Of a DNA stretch of 64,000 bases, positions 53,327-62,421 are shown in pieces (positions within the stretch are counted from its first letter, which is position 1; every line of letters begins with the position of its first letter). Position numbers and translations under genes: made by a program. The stretch is from positions 1 through 64,000 of the forward strand of contig NZ_LXKN01000018.1 of assembly GCF_001692325.1 (NCBI RefSeq), given 5' to 3'. This DNA comes from Rhizobium sp. AC27/96 (GTDB taxonomy: Bacteria; Pseudomonadota; Alphaproteobacteria; Rhizobiales; Rhizobiaceae). The notes under the pieces are model-generated. The model saw only the letters and a list, made by a program, of their open reading frames with translations, did not search any database and was not told the origin of the DNA.

Positions 53327-54655
53327 TCATTCGGCGGCGATGGCGTATGGATTGGCGGGCCGGGCGAGACCCAGATGATCCCGCAAAGTCTGGCCGGTAT
53401 AGGCTTGGCGGAAAAGACCGCGACGACGCAGGATCGGTACGACTTCGTCGACGAACACCTCCAGGCCATGCGGCAGCACATCCGGCATCAGGTTGAAGCC
53501 ATCAGCGGCACCGGCGCGATACCATCTTTCTATGTCGTCAGCGACCGCCTCCGGCGTGCCGACGATGGTGCGGTGGCCGGTGCCGCCGTTCAATGCGCGG
53601 ATCAGGCCGCGCACGGTCAGTCTCTCGCGTTGGGCAAGGGCAACGGTTGCCCGGAAGAAAGTGTGACCTCCGTCTGGTGGCAGCGGGATATCATCCGGCA
53701 GAGGCTCGTCCAGCCTTAGCCGCTTGGGATCAACCTGTAAGACTCCCGAGAGCCGTGCTAGGCTGTATTCCAGCGGGATGAGTTCACGCAACTCTTCCTG
53801 CCGCCGCTTCGCCTCAGCCTCCGTGCTACCGATGATCGTCGCGAGGCCGGCAAGGACCAGCAGGCTGTTGGGTGTGCGGCCATAGCGGGCCGCGCGTGCC
53901 CGCAAGTCCCGGGCATAGTCGAGGGCTTCCTCAAAGGACTGTGAGGCGGAAAAGACGGCTTCGGCATGTTGCGCTGCCAGCTCCCGGCCATCGTCGGAAC
54001 CGCCCGCCTGGACGAGAACGGGATGGCCCTGCGGCGGGCGCGGAACATTGTGGGGGCCATGAACGGCAAAATGCTTACCGCGATGGGCGATGGGATGGAC
54101 CTTGGCGGGATCGACGAAACGGCCGCTGGCGACATCGCCGATGAAGGCATCTTCCTCCCAGCTGTCCCAGAGCGCCTTCACCACGTCTGTGAACTCGGCA
54201 GCACGCTCATAGCGGCTCTGGTGTTCTACCGGTTTTTCCAGTCCAAAATTCCGGCTTTGCGAGAGGTCGGCGCTGGTGACGATGTTCCAGCCAACACGGC
54301 CGCCGCTTGCATGGTCGAGCGTCGCGAAACGGCGGGCGATATTGTAGGGCTCGTTGTAGGTGGTCGAAGCCGTGGCGATAAGGCCGATATGCTGTGTGTG
54401 GGCGGCCACGGAGGCCAGCACGATTGTTGGTTCCAGCGAGGTGAGCGGCCTGAAGTCGACCCGATCGGAGATGGCCGCCTGATCGGCGAGGAAGACCGCG
54501 TCGAAGGTGCCGCGCTCGGCAATGCGGGCAACGTTGATGTAGTGGTTGATATCGAAGGACGCGCGTGGGTCGCTTCCCTCCATTCGCCAGGCTGCCGGCG
54601 AGAAGCCGGAATGCAGGATGTTGATGTTGAGATGAAGCTCGCGTTTCTGGCTCAC
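53327..54655 (-). CDS. LLM flavin-dependent monooxygenase (NtaA/DszA-type)
   Basis: A 442-residue LLM oxygenase (KRELHLNINILHSGF, FDAVFLADQAA, GLIATASTTYNEPYNIARRF, SGGRVGWNIVTSADLSQSRNF, RYERAAEFTDVV, GHPVLVQAGGSDDGRELAA). The start is GTG at 54655, overlapping the TGA of the upstream flavoprotein gene as GTGA, so translation is coupled. The pair with an SfnB/DszC-type enzyme implies successive oxidation of the same substrate. Confidence 0.88.
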   Translation of the reverse strand: MSQKRELHLNINILHSGFSPAAWRMEGSDPRASFDINHYINVARIAERGTFDAVFLADQAAISDRVDFRPLTSLEPTIVLASVAAHTQHIGLIATASTTYNEPYNIARRFATLDHASGGRVGWNIVTSADLSQSRNFGLEKPVEHQSRYERAAEFTDVVKALWDSWEEDAFIGDVASGRFVDPAKVHPIAHRGKHFAVHGPHNVPRPPQGHPVLVQAGGSDDGRELAAQHAEAVFSASQSFEEALDYARDLRARAARYGRTPNSLLVLAGLATIIGSTEAEAKRRQEELRELIPLEYSLARLSGVLQVDPKRLRLDEPLPDDIPLPPDGGHTFFRATVALAQRERLTVRGLIRALNGGTGHRTIVGTPEAVADDIERWYRAGAADGFNLMPDVLPHGLEVFVDEVVPILRRRGLFRQAYTGQTLRDHLGLARPANPYAIAAE

Positions 54656-55872
54656 TGAAATATCCCCGGTTCCGGAAACTCGCCAGTCAAGAACCATGTG
54701 CCGACATTGCGGGTCTTGTATTCAGCCGGATTGTGAAGCGTGTGGATGCGCGCATTGCGCCAGAAGCGGTCGAACCCAAGTGGCCTCACGGCGGAGCGGG
54801 CGCCCATGACCTCGAAGATCTCGCTGGTGACGTCAAGAGCGACGCGGCCGGCCAATACATTGGCCGAGGCGACGGCAATCGCCGCTTCGCCACGGTCGTC
54901 TGCCGTCAGATACGGTCCCTTGGCGTAAACGGCATCGAGCGCCGCCAGGGCGCGGTCGGCGAGTGCGGTTGCCGCCTGTACCTTGATCCAGAGCTCGCCA
55001 TATTGCCGTTTGATCCAGGGATCGTCCGAATGCCGTTCGACACCGGAATAGATCCAGGGCCGCGATTGCGTAATGGTATAGTCTCGGGCGGCAATCAGCG
55101 CGCCCTGCGCTGTGCCGACGAAGACATTGAGCAACACACTCTGCTGCTGCAAAGGGGCCAACAGGGTGATCGGATCCTGTGGTTGCTCGGGCAGGATCTC
55201 ACCGGCATTGATGACAACGTCCTTGTAGAAGACACGACCACTTCCGGTCTGCCTCTGGCCGATCCCGTCCCAGTCATCAGCGATGGTAATGCCCTCTCGG
55301 TTCGCCGGTATATAGGCGAAGCTCCGCTGGTTGGTTTCTTCATCCTCCCAGGCGACCATCAGATAGTCGGCGACATGCGACCCGGAGGCGAATGGCCGGA
55401 AGCCATTGAGAATGACTCTGCCCTGATCACGCCGACCGAAAAGGCTCTTGGAAAAGCTGTTGGTCGTATTGCCCCAGAACCAGCGACCGGCGGCCGAGCG
55501 GCGCAGGATATCACGCGAACGTTCGTCGGGGCCGGTGTTGACAGCATTCTGCAGCGGGCTGAAGTGATAGCCGTAGAGATGGGCCACCGACCCGTCCACC
55601 TTGGCGAATTCGCGGACAATCCGCATGGCGGTGGAGTAGCGCTCGCCGGCACCACCGAACTCTTTGGGGATCAGCAGATTGACGAGGCCGGTTTCCTTCA
55701 GGAGCCCGATCTGCTCGTCAGGCCTGCCGCCCAATTGATCCCGCTCGATAGCATCCCTGGCGAAGATTTCGCGCAGTTCGGCCGCCTTGGCGAGATGGGG
55801 ATTGGTCTTGTCGGTTTCGAACAGTGCCGGCAACAGGTGGGGCGGCTCGAAGCCATTTGGTTTGATAGTCAT
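54652..55872 (-). CDS. SfnB/DszC-type flavoprotein monooxygenase
   Basis: A 406-residue acyl-CoA-dehydrogenase-fold protein (QIGLLKETGLVNLLIPKEFGGAG, VADYLMVAW, DDWDGIGQRQTGSGRVFYKDV). The C-terminal RFWRNARIHTLHNPAEYK matches the HTLH segment found in DszC/SfnB oxygenases. It is translationally coupled to the LLM gene. It is very similar in layout to the protein at 57604, which forms an equivalent LLM pair. Confidence 0.87.
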   Translation of the reverse strand: MTIKPNGFEPPHLLPALFETDKTNPHLAKAAELREIFARDAIERDQLGGRPDEQIGLLKETGLVNLLIPKEFGGAGERYSTAMRIVREFAKVDGSVAHLYGYHFSPLQNAVNTGPDERSRDILRRSAAGRWFWGNTTNSFSKSLFGRRDQGRVILNGFRPFASGSHVADYLMVAWEDEETNQRSFAYIPANREGITIADDWDGIGQRQTGSGRVFYKDVVINAGEILPEQPQDPITLLAPLQQQSVLLNVFVGTAQGALIAARDYTITQSRPWIYSGVERHSDDPWIKRQYGELWIKVQAATALADRALAALDAVYAKGPYLTADDRGEAAIAVASANVLAGRVALDVTSEIFEVMGARSAVRPLGFDRFWRNARIHTLHNPAEYKTRNVGTWFLTGEFPEPGIFQ

Positions 55873-55884
55873 GTCGCTCCCCGT

Positions 55885-56226
55885 TCATTTGTGCAGGCGC
55901 GGAAATCCGTGCCGTTCGGTCAGCAGCTCGAGAATGCGATCGGTCGAATTGACGAACCGCTTTCCCTCGCGCTCGCTCGCATCTGCAGGAGGGTTTTCCG
56001 CCAGAATGAAGAGCGGCAGCGACTGGTTTTCCTCGCCAACGACGTCGATCACTTGTCGTCGCGGCCGCGCAAAAGCGACCCGCTCGACATCGATCCTGGA
56101 AGCAAGGTTCGGAAATGCGGCAAGCAGGCCTTCGATGGAATTGCAGTAAGGGCAAACGAAGCTGACGCCCGGATGCTTGGGGTCGGCAAAGCCCGGCGAG
56201 ATCAGAAACAGTTTGTCGCGTGCCAT
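55885..56226 (-). CDS. DUF3088 protein with glutaredoxin-type CPYC motif
   Basis: A 113-residue protein beginning DKLFLISPGFADPKHPG, with CPYC at residues 25-28 (FVCPYCNSIEGLLAAFP), exactly the glutaredoxin active-site tetrapeptide, and a cis-Pro-like LPLFILAE segment. DUF3088 is uncharacterised; the fold looks thioredoxin-like. It is placed between two LLM/SfnB gene pairs, so a thiol-reductase role in releasing sulfur or recycling an enzyme is plausible. GGAGA precedes the ATG at 56226. Confidence 0.8.
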   Translation of the reverse strand: MARDKLFLISPGFADPKHPGVSFVCPYCNSIEGLLAAFPNLASRIDVERVAFARPRRQVIDVVGEENQSLPLFILAENPPADASEREGKRFVNSTDRILELLTERHGFPRLHK

Positions 56227-56236
56227 GGATCTTCTC

Positions 56237-57592
56237 CTATTCTGCTGCAGCCGCATTGCCTGCGGAAAATCGATTGACGGGGCGCTTGAGGCCAAGGTTT
56301 TCGCGCAGCGTCGTACCCTCATATTCGGTTCGGAACAGGCCGCGACGGCGCAGCTCCGGCACCACGAGCGTGATGAAATCGGCAAGCCCGCCCGGCATGA
56401 TCGGTGCCATGATGTTAAAGCCGTCGGCGCCATAATTTTCGAACCGCTCTTCCATGACATCGGCGATCTGGGTGGGTGTTCCCACAACCTGCCAGTGACC
56501 GCGCGCGCCGGCGATGCGCAGATAGAGCTGACGAATGGTCAGGTTCTCGCGGCGGGCAAGATCGAGCACCAGTTCCTGGCGGCTCTTGCCGGCATTCGTG
56601 GCCGGCGGGTTGGGCGGCACGGGACCATCAAGCGGATAGGAGCTCAGATCGACGCCGGTCAATTGCGACAGGAGGTTGAGGCCAACCTCGGGCTGGATCA
56701 GGTTCTGCAAGGCTTCGAACTTGTCCTGCGCTTCCGCCTCGCTGCGTCCGACCACCGGGAAGATACCCGGCAGGATCTTCAGGTCGTCGTGAGAGCGGCC
56801 ATATTTGCCGAGCCGCCCCTTGACGTCGGCATAGTAGGCCTTGGCCTCGTCGAGCGTGATCTGCGCGGCAAAGATCGCTTCCGCCGTCCGCGCCGCGAGC
56901 TCCTTGCCGGGCTCGGAGGCGCCGGCCTGCACGACCACCGGTCGTCCTTGCGGCGAGGGCGGAATGTTCAGCGGCCCGCGCACCTTGAAGTGACGTCCCT
57001 TATGGTCCAGCCGATGCAGTTTTTCCGGATCGAAATAACGGCCGCTCTGACGATCGCGGGGGAAGGCATCGTCCTCCCAGCTATCCCAGAGGCCGAGCAC
57101 GACATCTGCGAATTCCTCCGCCCGGTCATAGCGGTCGGCATGCAAGACCTGCGTGTCGTGGCCGAAATTGAAGGCGGCTTCCGGGTCGGAGGAGGTCACC
57201 AGGTTCCAGCCGGCGCGGCCGCCGCTCAGACGGTCGAGCGAAGCGAACTGACGGGCAAGGTTGAAGGGATCGGAAAAGCTCGTCGAGGCGGTGGCGATCA
57301 GGCCGATATTGCGGGTGACGCTGGCAAGGGCGGATAGAAGCGTGATCGGTTCAAACGGGTAAACGCCGTTATGCGCCTTTCGGCTGGCGGCGTTGACATC
57401 CTTCAACCGCGCCGCAACCCCATCGGCAAAGAAGATGGTATCGAATTTGGCGGCCTCGGCAAGCTTGGCAAGTTCAAGATAATTCTCGAATTCCGTGCCG
57501 ACGGACGCCTCGGGATGACGCCAGGCCGCGACATGATGGCCGGTAAAGAGCAGGAAGGCGCCGAGCTTGATCTGGTCCTTGCGTCTCGCCAT
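56237..57592 (-). CDS. LLM flavin-dependent monooxygenase (NtaA/DszA-type)
   Basis: A 451-residue LLM oxygenase (DQIKLGAFLLFTGHHVAAWR, FDTIFFADGV, GLIATASTSFSDPFNLARQF, SGGRAGWNLVTSS, RPVVVQAGASEPGKELAAR, GLFRTEYEGTTLRENLGL). It is closely similar along its length to the divergently encoded enzyme at 59092, including the DHKGRHFKVRGPLNI stretch, which indicates recent local duplication. AAGGA precedes the ATG. It lies eleven bases after the partner SfnB-type gene. Confidence 0.88.
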   Translation of the reverse strand: MARRKDQIKLGAFLLFTGHHVAAWRHPEASVGTEFENYLELAKLAEAAKFDTIFFADGVAARLKDVNAASRKAHNGVYPFEPITLLSALASVTRNIGLIATASTSFSDPFNLARQFASLDRLSGGRAGWNLVTSSDPEAAFNFGHDTQVLHADRYDRAEEFADVVLGLWDSWEDDAFPRDRQSGRYFDPEKLHRLDHKGRHFKVRGPLNIPPSPQGRPVVVQAGASEPGKELAARTAEAIFAAQITLDEAKAYYADVKGRLGKYGRSHDDLKILPGIFPVVGRSEAEAQDKFEALQNLIQPEVGLNLLSQLTGVDLSSYPLDGPVPPNPPATNAGKSRQELVLDLARRENLTIRQLYLRIAGARGHWQVVGTPTQIADVMEERFENYGADGFNIMAPIMPGGLADFITLVVPELRRRGLFRTEYEGTTLRENLGLKRPVNRFSAGNAAAAE

Positions 57593-57603
57593 GGGAAATC
57601 CTT

Positions 57604-58782
57604 TCAGCGGTACATTGCCGGCGTCGGAAGCTCGCCGGTCAGCAGCCAAGTGCCGATCGTGCGCTTCTTGTATTCGGCAGGGTTGTGGAGCGTGTGGGTG
57701 CGGACATTGCGCCAGAAGCGATCGAAGCCATTGGCAGTCGTCGCCGACCGCGCCCCCATGACCTCGAAGATCTCGCTCGAGACGGCAAGTCCGACCTCGC
57801 CGGCATAGATATTGGCGGTGGCTATATCGATGGCAGCGAGGCCACGGTCTTCATGTGTCAGACCAGGCCCCTGGTTGAATGCCGCGTCGAGGCTGCGGGC
57901 AGCCTTGTCGGCCAGTTCGGTGGCGGCCAGCGCGCGAATATAGAGATCGCCATATTGCCGCTTGATCCAGGGATCGTCGGTATGATTTTCGACACCGGAA
58001 TAGATCCAAGGGCGCGACGATGTCGTCGTGTAGGCCCTACCTTCTTCCAGCGCGCCCTGGGCGCTGCCGACGAAGACGTTGAGCAGCACGCTTTGCTGCA
58101 GCAGGGAGGTCAGCGATGTATAGGGTGTCAGCGGGATGGCGGGCGAGCTGATGAGCTCATCATCCTCGATCTGGAGATCATGGAAGCTGACCGTGCCGCT
58201 GCCGGTCTGGCGTTGGCCGATGCCATCCCAATCGTCTTCGATGACGATCCCGTCACGGTCGGCTGGAACGGCAGCCGTGAGGCGATCGCCCTTTGCGGTC
58301 TCGAATGAGATCTGGATATAGTCGGCAATGTGGGAGCCCGAGGAGAAGGGGCGTTTGCCGTTGACAAGCCAGCGCTTGTCGATCCGCCGCCCCGATGAGG
58401 TCTTCGACATGGCGTTGCCGGAATTGCCCCAGACGAGATTTCCGGCAGCCGAGGCACGCAGCAAATGGTCCTTCTGAGCATTCGAACCGCGGAAAAGAAC
58501 GAGGTTCAGCGGCAAGTGGTGATAGCCGAACAGATGGGCGAGCGAACCGTCCGTGCGGGCGAATTCCCTGACGACACGCAGGATGGAAAGCCAGGAAGCG
58601 CCCTTTCCGCCGTATTGGACGGGAATTTGTGCGGATGGCAACCCGCTCTGCTTCAGCAAAAGGATCGGTTCTGTCGGCCTGCCGCCAAGCTTGTCGCGCT
58701 CAACGGCGTCCTGATGGAATGCGTGCCTGAGTTCGATGGCTTTGGCGACCAAAGGATCGGAACTGTCGGAATTGAAAGACAT
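57604..58782 (-). CDS. SfnB/DszC-type flavoprotein monooxygenase
   Basis: A 392-residue protein with PILLLKQSGLPSAQIPVQYGG, HIADYIQISFE, DDWDGIGQRQTGSGTVSFHD and C-terminal RFWRNVRTHTLHNPAEYK. It first oxidises organosulfur substrates in the DszC/SfnB scheme (family knowledge), handing products to the adjacent LLM enzyme. GGAG precedes the ATG at 58782. First gene of the leftward operon that runs to the nitroreductase. Confidence 0.87.
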   Translation of the reverse strand: MSFNSDSSDPLVAKAIELRHAFHQDAVERDKLGGRPTEPILLLKQSGLPSAQIPVQYGGKGASWLSILRVVREFARTDGSLAHLFGYHHLPLNLVLFRGSNAQKDHLLRASAAGNLVWGNSGNAMSKTSSGRRIDKRWLVNGKRPFSSGSHIADYIQISFETAKGDRLTAAVPADRDGIVIEDDWDGIGQRQTGSGTVSFHDLQIEDDELISSPAIPLTPYTSLTSLLQQSVLLNVFVGSAQGALEEGRAYTTTSSRPWIYSGVENHTDDPWIKRQYGDLYIRALAATELADKAARSLDAAFNQGPGLTHEDRGLAAIDIATANIYAGEVGLAVSSEIFEVMGARSATTANGFDRFWRNVRTHTLHNPAEYKKRTIGTWLLTGELPTPAMYR

Positions 58783-58882
58783 GTCTGCTCCACGCCGATG
58801 GATCGTCACGGCGCTGAGCCGCGGGTGGTGTGAAGGGTTCGGCGAGTGTCGTCGCAAGTCCAGCAATATCTATTTGATCCCG

Positions 58883-58902
58883 CGGGAAGAAATTCTTTCC
58901 CG
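58883..58902. promoter_or_regulatory. Imperfect palindrome upstream of leftward operon
   Basis: CGGGAA-N8-TTCCCG with an AT-rich centre, about 100 bases before the flavoprotein start at 58782. It might be an operator for this operon, distinct from the shared inverted repeat. Confidence 0.3.
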
Positions 58903-59020
58903 AGCAAGGATGCGGGCGGATGGTAATATGAATGCCCGGACTTCATGAGAGGTCGCTGCGAAACGTTCTCCGTCCGATCGTTGCTGTGCGCGACGACAAA
59001 TCCGAGGCAGCGCCGCTAAA

Positions 59021-59043
59021 TAGAATATAATTTCTATAGATTA
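59021..59043. promoter_or_regulatory. Sulfur-region inverted repeat, site F
   Basis: TAGAATA-TAATTTCTA-TAGATTA, a weaker copy ending 49 bases before the rightward LLM start, the same distance as site D. The remaining spacer 58783-59091 shows no gene. Confidence 0.5.
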
Positions 59044-59091
59044 TTAGATTTAATGATTAGCCTTCCTCCCGCTGCCATGAGGGAGAAGACG

Positions 59092-60447
59092 ATGACGGGT
59101 AAACGACGCCAGCTGAAGCTTGGAGCATTTCTTTATCCGACGGGCCACCACATTGCTGCCTGGCGGCATCCTTTGGCGCAAGCCGATGCCGGTTCCAATT
59201 TTGGCCATTACGTCGAGCTTGCGCAAATCGCCGAGGCGGCAAAATTCGATCTCATCTTCATGGCGGACGGTGTTGGAACGCGTGGAGCAGACACTGAGGC
59301 CTTGCATCGGACGGCGATCCGCTACGTCGCGCAGTTCGAGCCGATCACGCTGTTGTCGGCGCTGGCCGCGGTGACGCGAAATATAGGGTTCGTTGCCACC
59401 GCCTCGACGTCCTTCAACGAGCCGTACCACATCGCGCGCAAATTCGCCTCCCTCGACCATATCAGTGGTGGTCGCGCCGGCTGGAACCTGGTGACGTCCT
59501 CGAGCGACCATGAGGCGCATAATTTCGGTCGGGCCGAGCACTATGCCCATGCCGAACGCTACGAGCGGGCGGAAGAATTTGCCGATGTGGTGCGCGGCTT
59601 GTGGGACACCTGGGAAGAGGACGCATTCCCCCGCGACAAGCAGAGCGGCGTCTATTATGATCCAGACAAGCAACACATCCTCAACCACAAGGGCAAACAC
59701 TTCAAGGTGCGAGGCCCGCTGAATGTCGCGCGTGCGCCGCAGGGACATCCGGTTCTGGTGCAGGCGGGTTCCTCCGAGCCGGGCAGGGAGCTTGCGGCCC
59801 GCACCGCCGAGGTCGTCTTCACCGCGCATCAGACAATTGAAGATGCGAGAACCTTCTATGCGGATCTCAAGGGCCGGCTGGGGAGATACGGTCGCGACCA
59901 GGATGATCTCAAGATCATGCCGGGCATCTTTCCCGTCGTCGGCAGGACACGGGCGGAGGCGGAGGACAAATTCGCTGAGATCCAGGAGCTGATCCATCCG
60001 GCTGTCGGGCTTTCCCTCTTGAACGGCATGTCCGGCGGTGTCGACCTGTCGCAATATCCTGTCGACGGCCCCGTTCCCGAGTTGCCGGAGACCAATGGCA
60101 GCAAGAGCCGCCAAAAGCTGCTGTTCGACCTGGCACGGCGTGAAAATCTGACCATCCGGCAGCTCTACCTTCGCATTGCCGGCGCGCGTGGACACTGGCA
60201 GATCGTCGGAACGCCCGTTCAGATCGCCGATCAGATGGAGGAGTGGTTCAGGGCGGGTGCGGCTGACGGGTTCAATGTTATGCCGCCGCAACTGCCGACC
60301 AGCCTCTACGACTTCATCGAGCATGTGCTGCCCGAGTTGCGCCGACGGGGTCTGTTCCGCAGCGAGTACGAGGGCAAGACGCTGCGTGAAAATCTCGGGC
60401 TGAAGGTGCCGCGGCATCCGGCGCGGCACGCCGTGGCTGCGGAGTAG
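59092..60447 (+). CDS. LLM flavin-dependent monooxygenase (NtaA/DszA-type)
   Basis: A 451-residue LLM oxygenase (RQLKLGAFLYPTGHHIAAWR, FDLIFMADGVGTR, GFVATASTSFNEPYHIARKF, NHKGKHFKVRGPLNVARAP, RGLFRSEYEGKTLRENLGL). A strong GGGAGAAG precedes the ATG at 59092; an earlier in-frame ATG at 59053 would overlap the promoter. It leads the operon with the sulfonate-type ABC transporter, so it should act on the compound that transporter imports. Confidence 0.88.
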   Translation: MTGKRRQLKLGAFLYPTGHHIAAWRHPLAQADAGSNFGHYVELAQIAEAAKFDLIFMADGVGTRGADTEALHRTAIRYVAQFEPITLLSALAAVTRNIGFVATASTSFNEPYHIARKFASLDHISGGRAGWNLVTSSSDHEAHNFGRAEHYAHAERYERAEEFADVVRGLWDTWEEDAFPRDKQSGVYYDPDKQHILNHKGKHFKVRGPLNVARAPQGHPVLVQAGSSEPGRELAARTAEVVFTAHQTIEDARTFYADLKGRLGRYGRDQDDLKIMPGIFPVVGRTRAEAEDKFAEIQELIHPAVGLSLLNGMSGGVDLSQYPVDGPVPELPETNGSKSRQKLLFDLARRENLTIRQLYLRIAGARGHWQIVGTPVQIADQMEEWFRAGAADGFNVMPPQLPTSLYDFIEHVLPELRRRGLFRSEYEGKTLRENLGLKVPRHPARHAVAAE

Positions 60448-60453
60448 GCGGCG

Positions 60454-61293
60454 ATGGGCAATTCCCTGCATCTCCAGATCTGTCACGTCACGCGTCGGTT
60501 CAAGGTCAATGGCGAGACGTTGACCGCGCTCGACGATGTCAGCCTCGATATTGCCGAGGGCGAATTCGTCACCATCGTCGGCGCGAGCGGCTGTGGGAAA
60601 TCCACATTGCTGCGCCTGGGCGCCGGCCTCGATACTCCCACCTCCGGTTTCGTCGGCCATGCCGGACGGCCGGTCACCGAACCGAGCCTCGAGCGCGGCA
60701 TCGTCTTTCAGGAGCCGCGGCTTTTCCCCTGGTTGACGGTCGCGCGCAATATCGCTCTCGGCCTGGAAAATTCCGGCCTGTCGAAAGCGGAAAAGAAAAG
60801 GCTGGTCGAATCCCACCTCGAGCTTGTCGGTCTATCAGGCTTTGCCAACGCCTATCCGCATCAGCTTTCCGGCGGCATGGCGCAGCGCGCCGGCATTGCC
60901 AGAGGCCTGGTCAATCGACCGAATGCGTTGTTTCTCGATGAACCGTTCGGAGCGCTCGATGCGATTACCAAGGCAAGGCTGCAGGATGAGCTTCAGGACA
61001 TCTGGGCCAAGGAGCGCATCACCATGGTCCTGGTGACGCATGATGTCGAGGAGGCTGTCTACCTCGGCGATCGTGTCGTCGTCATGTCACCGCAGCCCGG
61101 CCGCATTCGCGACATCATCCCGGTGGACCTGCCGCGGCCGCGCGCCCGAACCTCACCGAGGCTGGTCGAGGTCCGCAACCGCGTTCTCGAAAGCCTCAAC
61201 GCAACAACCTCAATACCTGCAGGTGCTCGCGCCATACCCGTGGCAGGCAGCCGCGTCACCGAGACGCGACCCACCATCGCTGCCGCAGAATAG
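60454..61293 (+). CDS. ssuB: Sulfonate/nitrate-type ABC ATPase (SsuB-like)
   Basis: A 279-residue ATPase with Walker [14 protein letters not shown], signature LSGGMAQRAGIARGL, Walker B LFLDEPFGALDAITK and THDVEEAVYLGDRVVVM, the pattern of the SsuB/TauB/NrtD group. It follows the LLM gene by six bases and energises the two permeases downstream. Confidence 0.9.
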   Translation: MGNSLHLQICHVTRRFKVNGETLTALDDVSLDIAEGEFVTIVGASGCGKSTLLRLGAGLDTPTSGFVGHAGRPVTEPSLERGIVFQEPRLFPWLTVARNIALGLENSGLSKAEKKRLVESHLELVGLSGFANAYPHQLSGGMAQRAGIARGLVNRPNALFLDEPFGALDAITKARLQDELQDIWAKERITMVLVTHDVEEAVYLGDRVVVMSPQPGRIRDIIPVDLPRPRARTSPRLVEVRNRVLESLNATTSIPAGARAIPVAGSRVTETRPTIAAAE

Positions 61294-61310
61294 ATAAACG
61301 GAGAATAAGA

Positions 61311-62387
61311 ATGAAGCTGCTATCCATCCCGCGTTTGGTTGCCGGGGCCGCCATTGCCCTGACCATGCTTTCGGTCTCCGCCCGGGCTGAGGACCCATTG
61401 GTCATTCATGTCGGCTACGCCGCGATCGGCATCGACAATCGCCCTTACTCGGAGGGGACTTCGGCGGCAACGGCGCGCGCTGGTGATTTTCTGGAAAAGG
61501 AATTTGCCGGCGACCCCAATGTCAAGATCGAATGGACCTTTTTCAAGGGCGCCGGCCCGGCCGTGAACGAAGGCTTTGCCAATGACCAGCTTGATTTTGC
61601 CTATCAGGGCGATCTGCCGGCGCTGATTGGGCGGGCGACCGGCCTGAAGACGAGGTTCCTGCTGGCAAGCGGCGCCCGCAAGCCGCTTTATCTCGCCGTC
61701 GCCAAGGGATCCGGCATCAAGACGATCGAGGATCTGAAGGGCCGCAAGATCGCGTTGCAGCGCGGAACCAATGGCCACCTTGCCGCGATCAAGGTTTTGC
61801 AGGCACATGGGCTGACCGAACGGGACGTGCAGGTTGTCAATCTCGACAGCGCCGGAACCGTGGCGGCGCTGACCAGCAAGGACATCGACGCCGCATTCGG
61901 CGACACGCAGCTCATCAACTTGGCGGCCAAGGATAGCGCCGACATCATCTATACGACCAAGGGTGACGATCCGCGCTTCGGCCGCAATGCCGGCATTATC
62001 GGCCGTGAGGCTTTCATCGAAGCCCATCCGGAGATCACGCAGCGCGTTGTCGATGCCTTCGTGAAGGCGGCGCAATGGTCCTCCGAAGAGCCGAACCGCG
62101 CTCAGCTCTTCGAACTCTGGCACAAGTCCGGTACGCCGGTGCCGATCCTCGAGGAGTATTTCCGCAACGATACGCTGGCCTATCGCAATTCACCGCTGAT
62201 CGATGACCTGCTCGTCTCGCAGTACAAGGAACAGGCCGTCAAGAGCAAGGAATACGGCCTCATCCGTCGTGACGTCGATCTCAATGGCTGGTTCGAACCT
62301 AAGTATCTCGACAGTGCTCTGGAAAGGCTTGGTTTGAAGAAGTTCTGGCAGTCCTATGGCGCGGACGGCAAGCCGGTTTCCTCGTGA
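61311..62387 (+). CDS. ssuA: Aliphatic-sulfonate-type ABC binding protein (SsuA-like)
   Basis: A 358-residue periplasmic protein with signal peptide (LVAGAAIALTMLSVSARAE) and NMT1/SsuA-type motifs (FFKGAGPAVNEGFANDQLDFAYQGDLPALIG, GSGIKTIEDLKGRKIALQRGTNGH, DIDAAFGDTQLINLA). It should bind a sulfonate or sulfate-ester ligand. The presence of an N-terminal signal contrasts with the cytoplasmic DszB-like protein of related fold at 37577. Confidence 0.88.
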   Translation: MKLLSIPRLVAGAAIALTMLSVSARAEDPLVIHVGYAAIGIDNRPYSEGTSAATARAGDFLEKEFAGDPNVKIEWTFFKGAGPAVNEGFANDQLDFAYQGDLPALIGRATGLKTRFLLASGARKPLYLAVAKGSGIKTIEDLKGRKIALQRGTNGHLAAIKVLQAHGLTERDVQVVNLDSAGTVAALTSKDIDAAFGDTQLINLAAKDSADIIYTTKGDDPRFGRNAGIIGREAFIEAHPEITQRVVDAFVKAAQWSSEEPNRAQLFELWHKSGTPVPILEEYFRNDTLAYRNSPLIDDLLVSQYKEQAVKSKEYGLIRRDVDLNGWFEPKYLDSALERLGLKKFWQSYGADGKPVSS

Positions 62388-62421
62388 GTCATGGCTATCG
62401 ACCTCAGCGGAGCATGTTGGC

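Noticed and set aside
59050..60816. A 588-codon open frame on the minus strand opposite the LLM gene
   Set aside because: It lies opposite a gene with clear LLM motifs and ribosome-binding site. Its translation is rich in Arg, His, Gly and Asp without domain features, a usual effect of high-GC codon bias.
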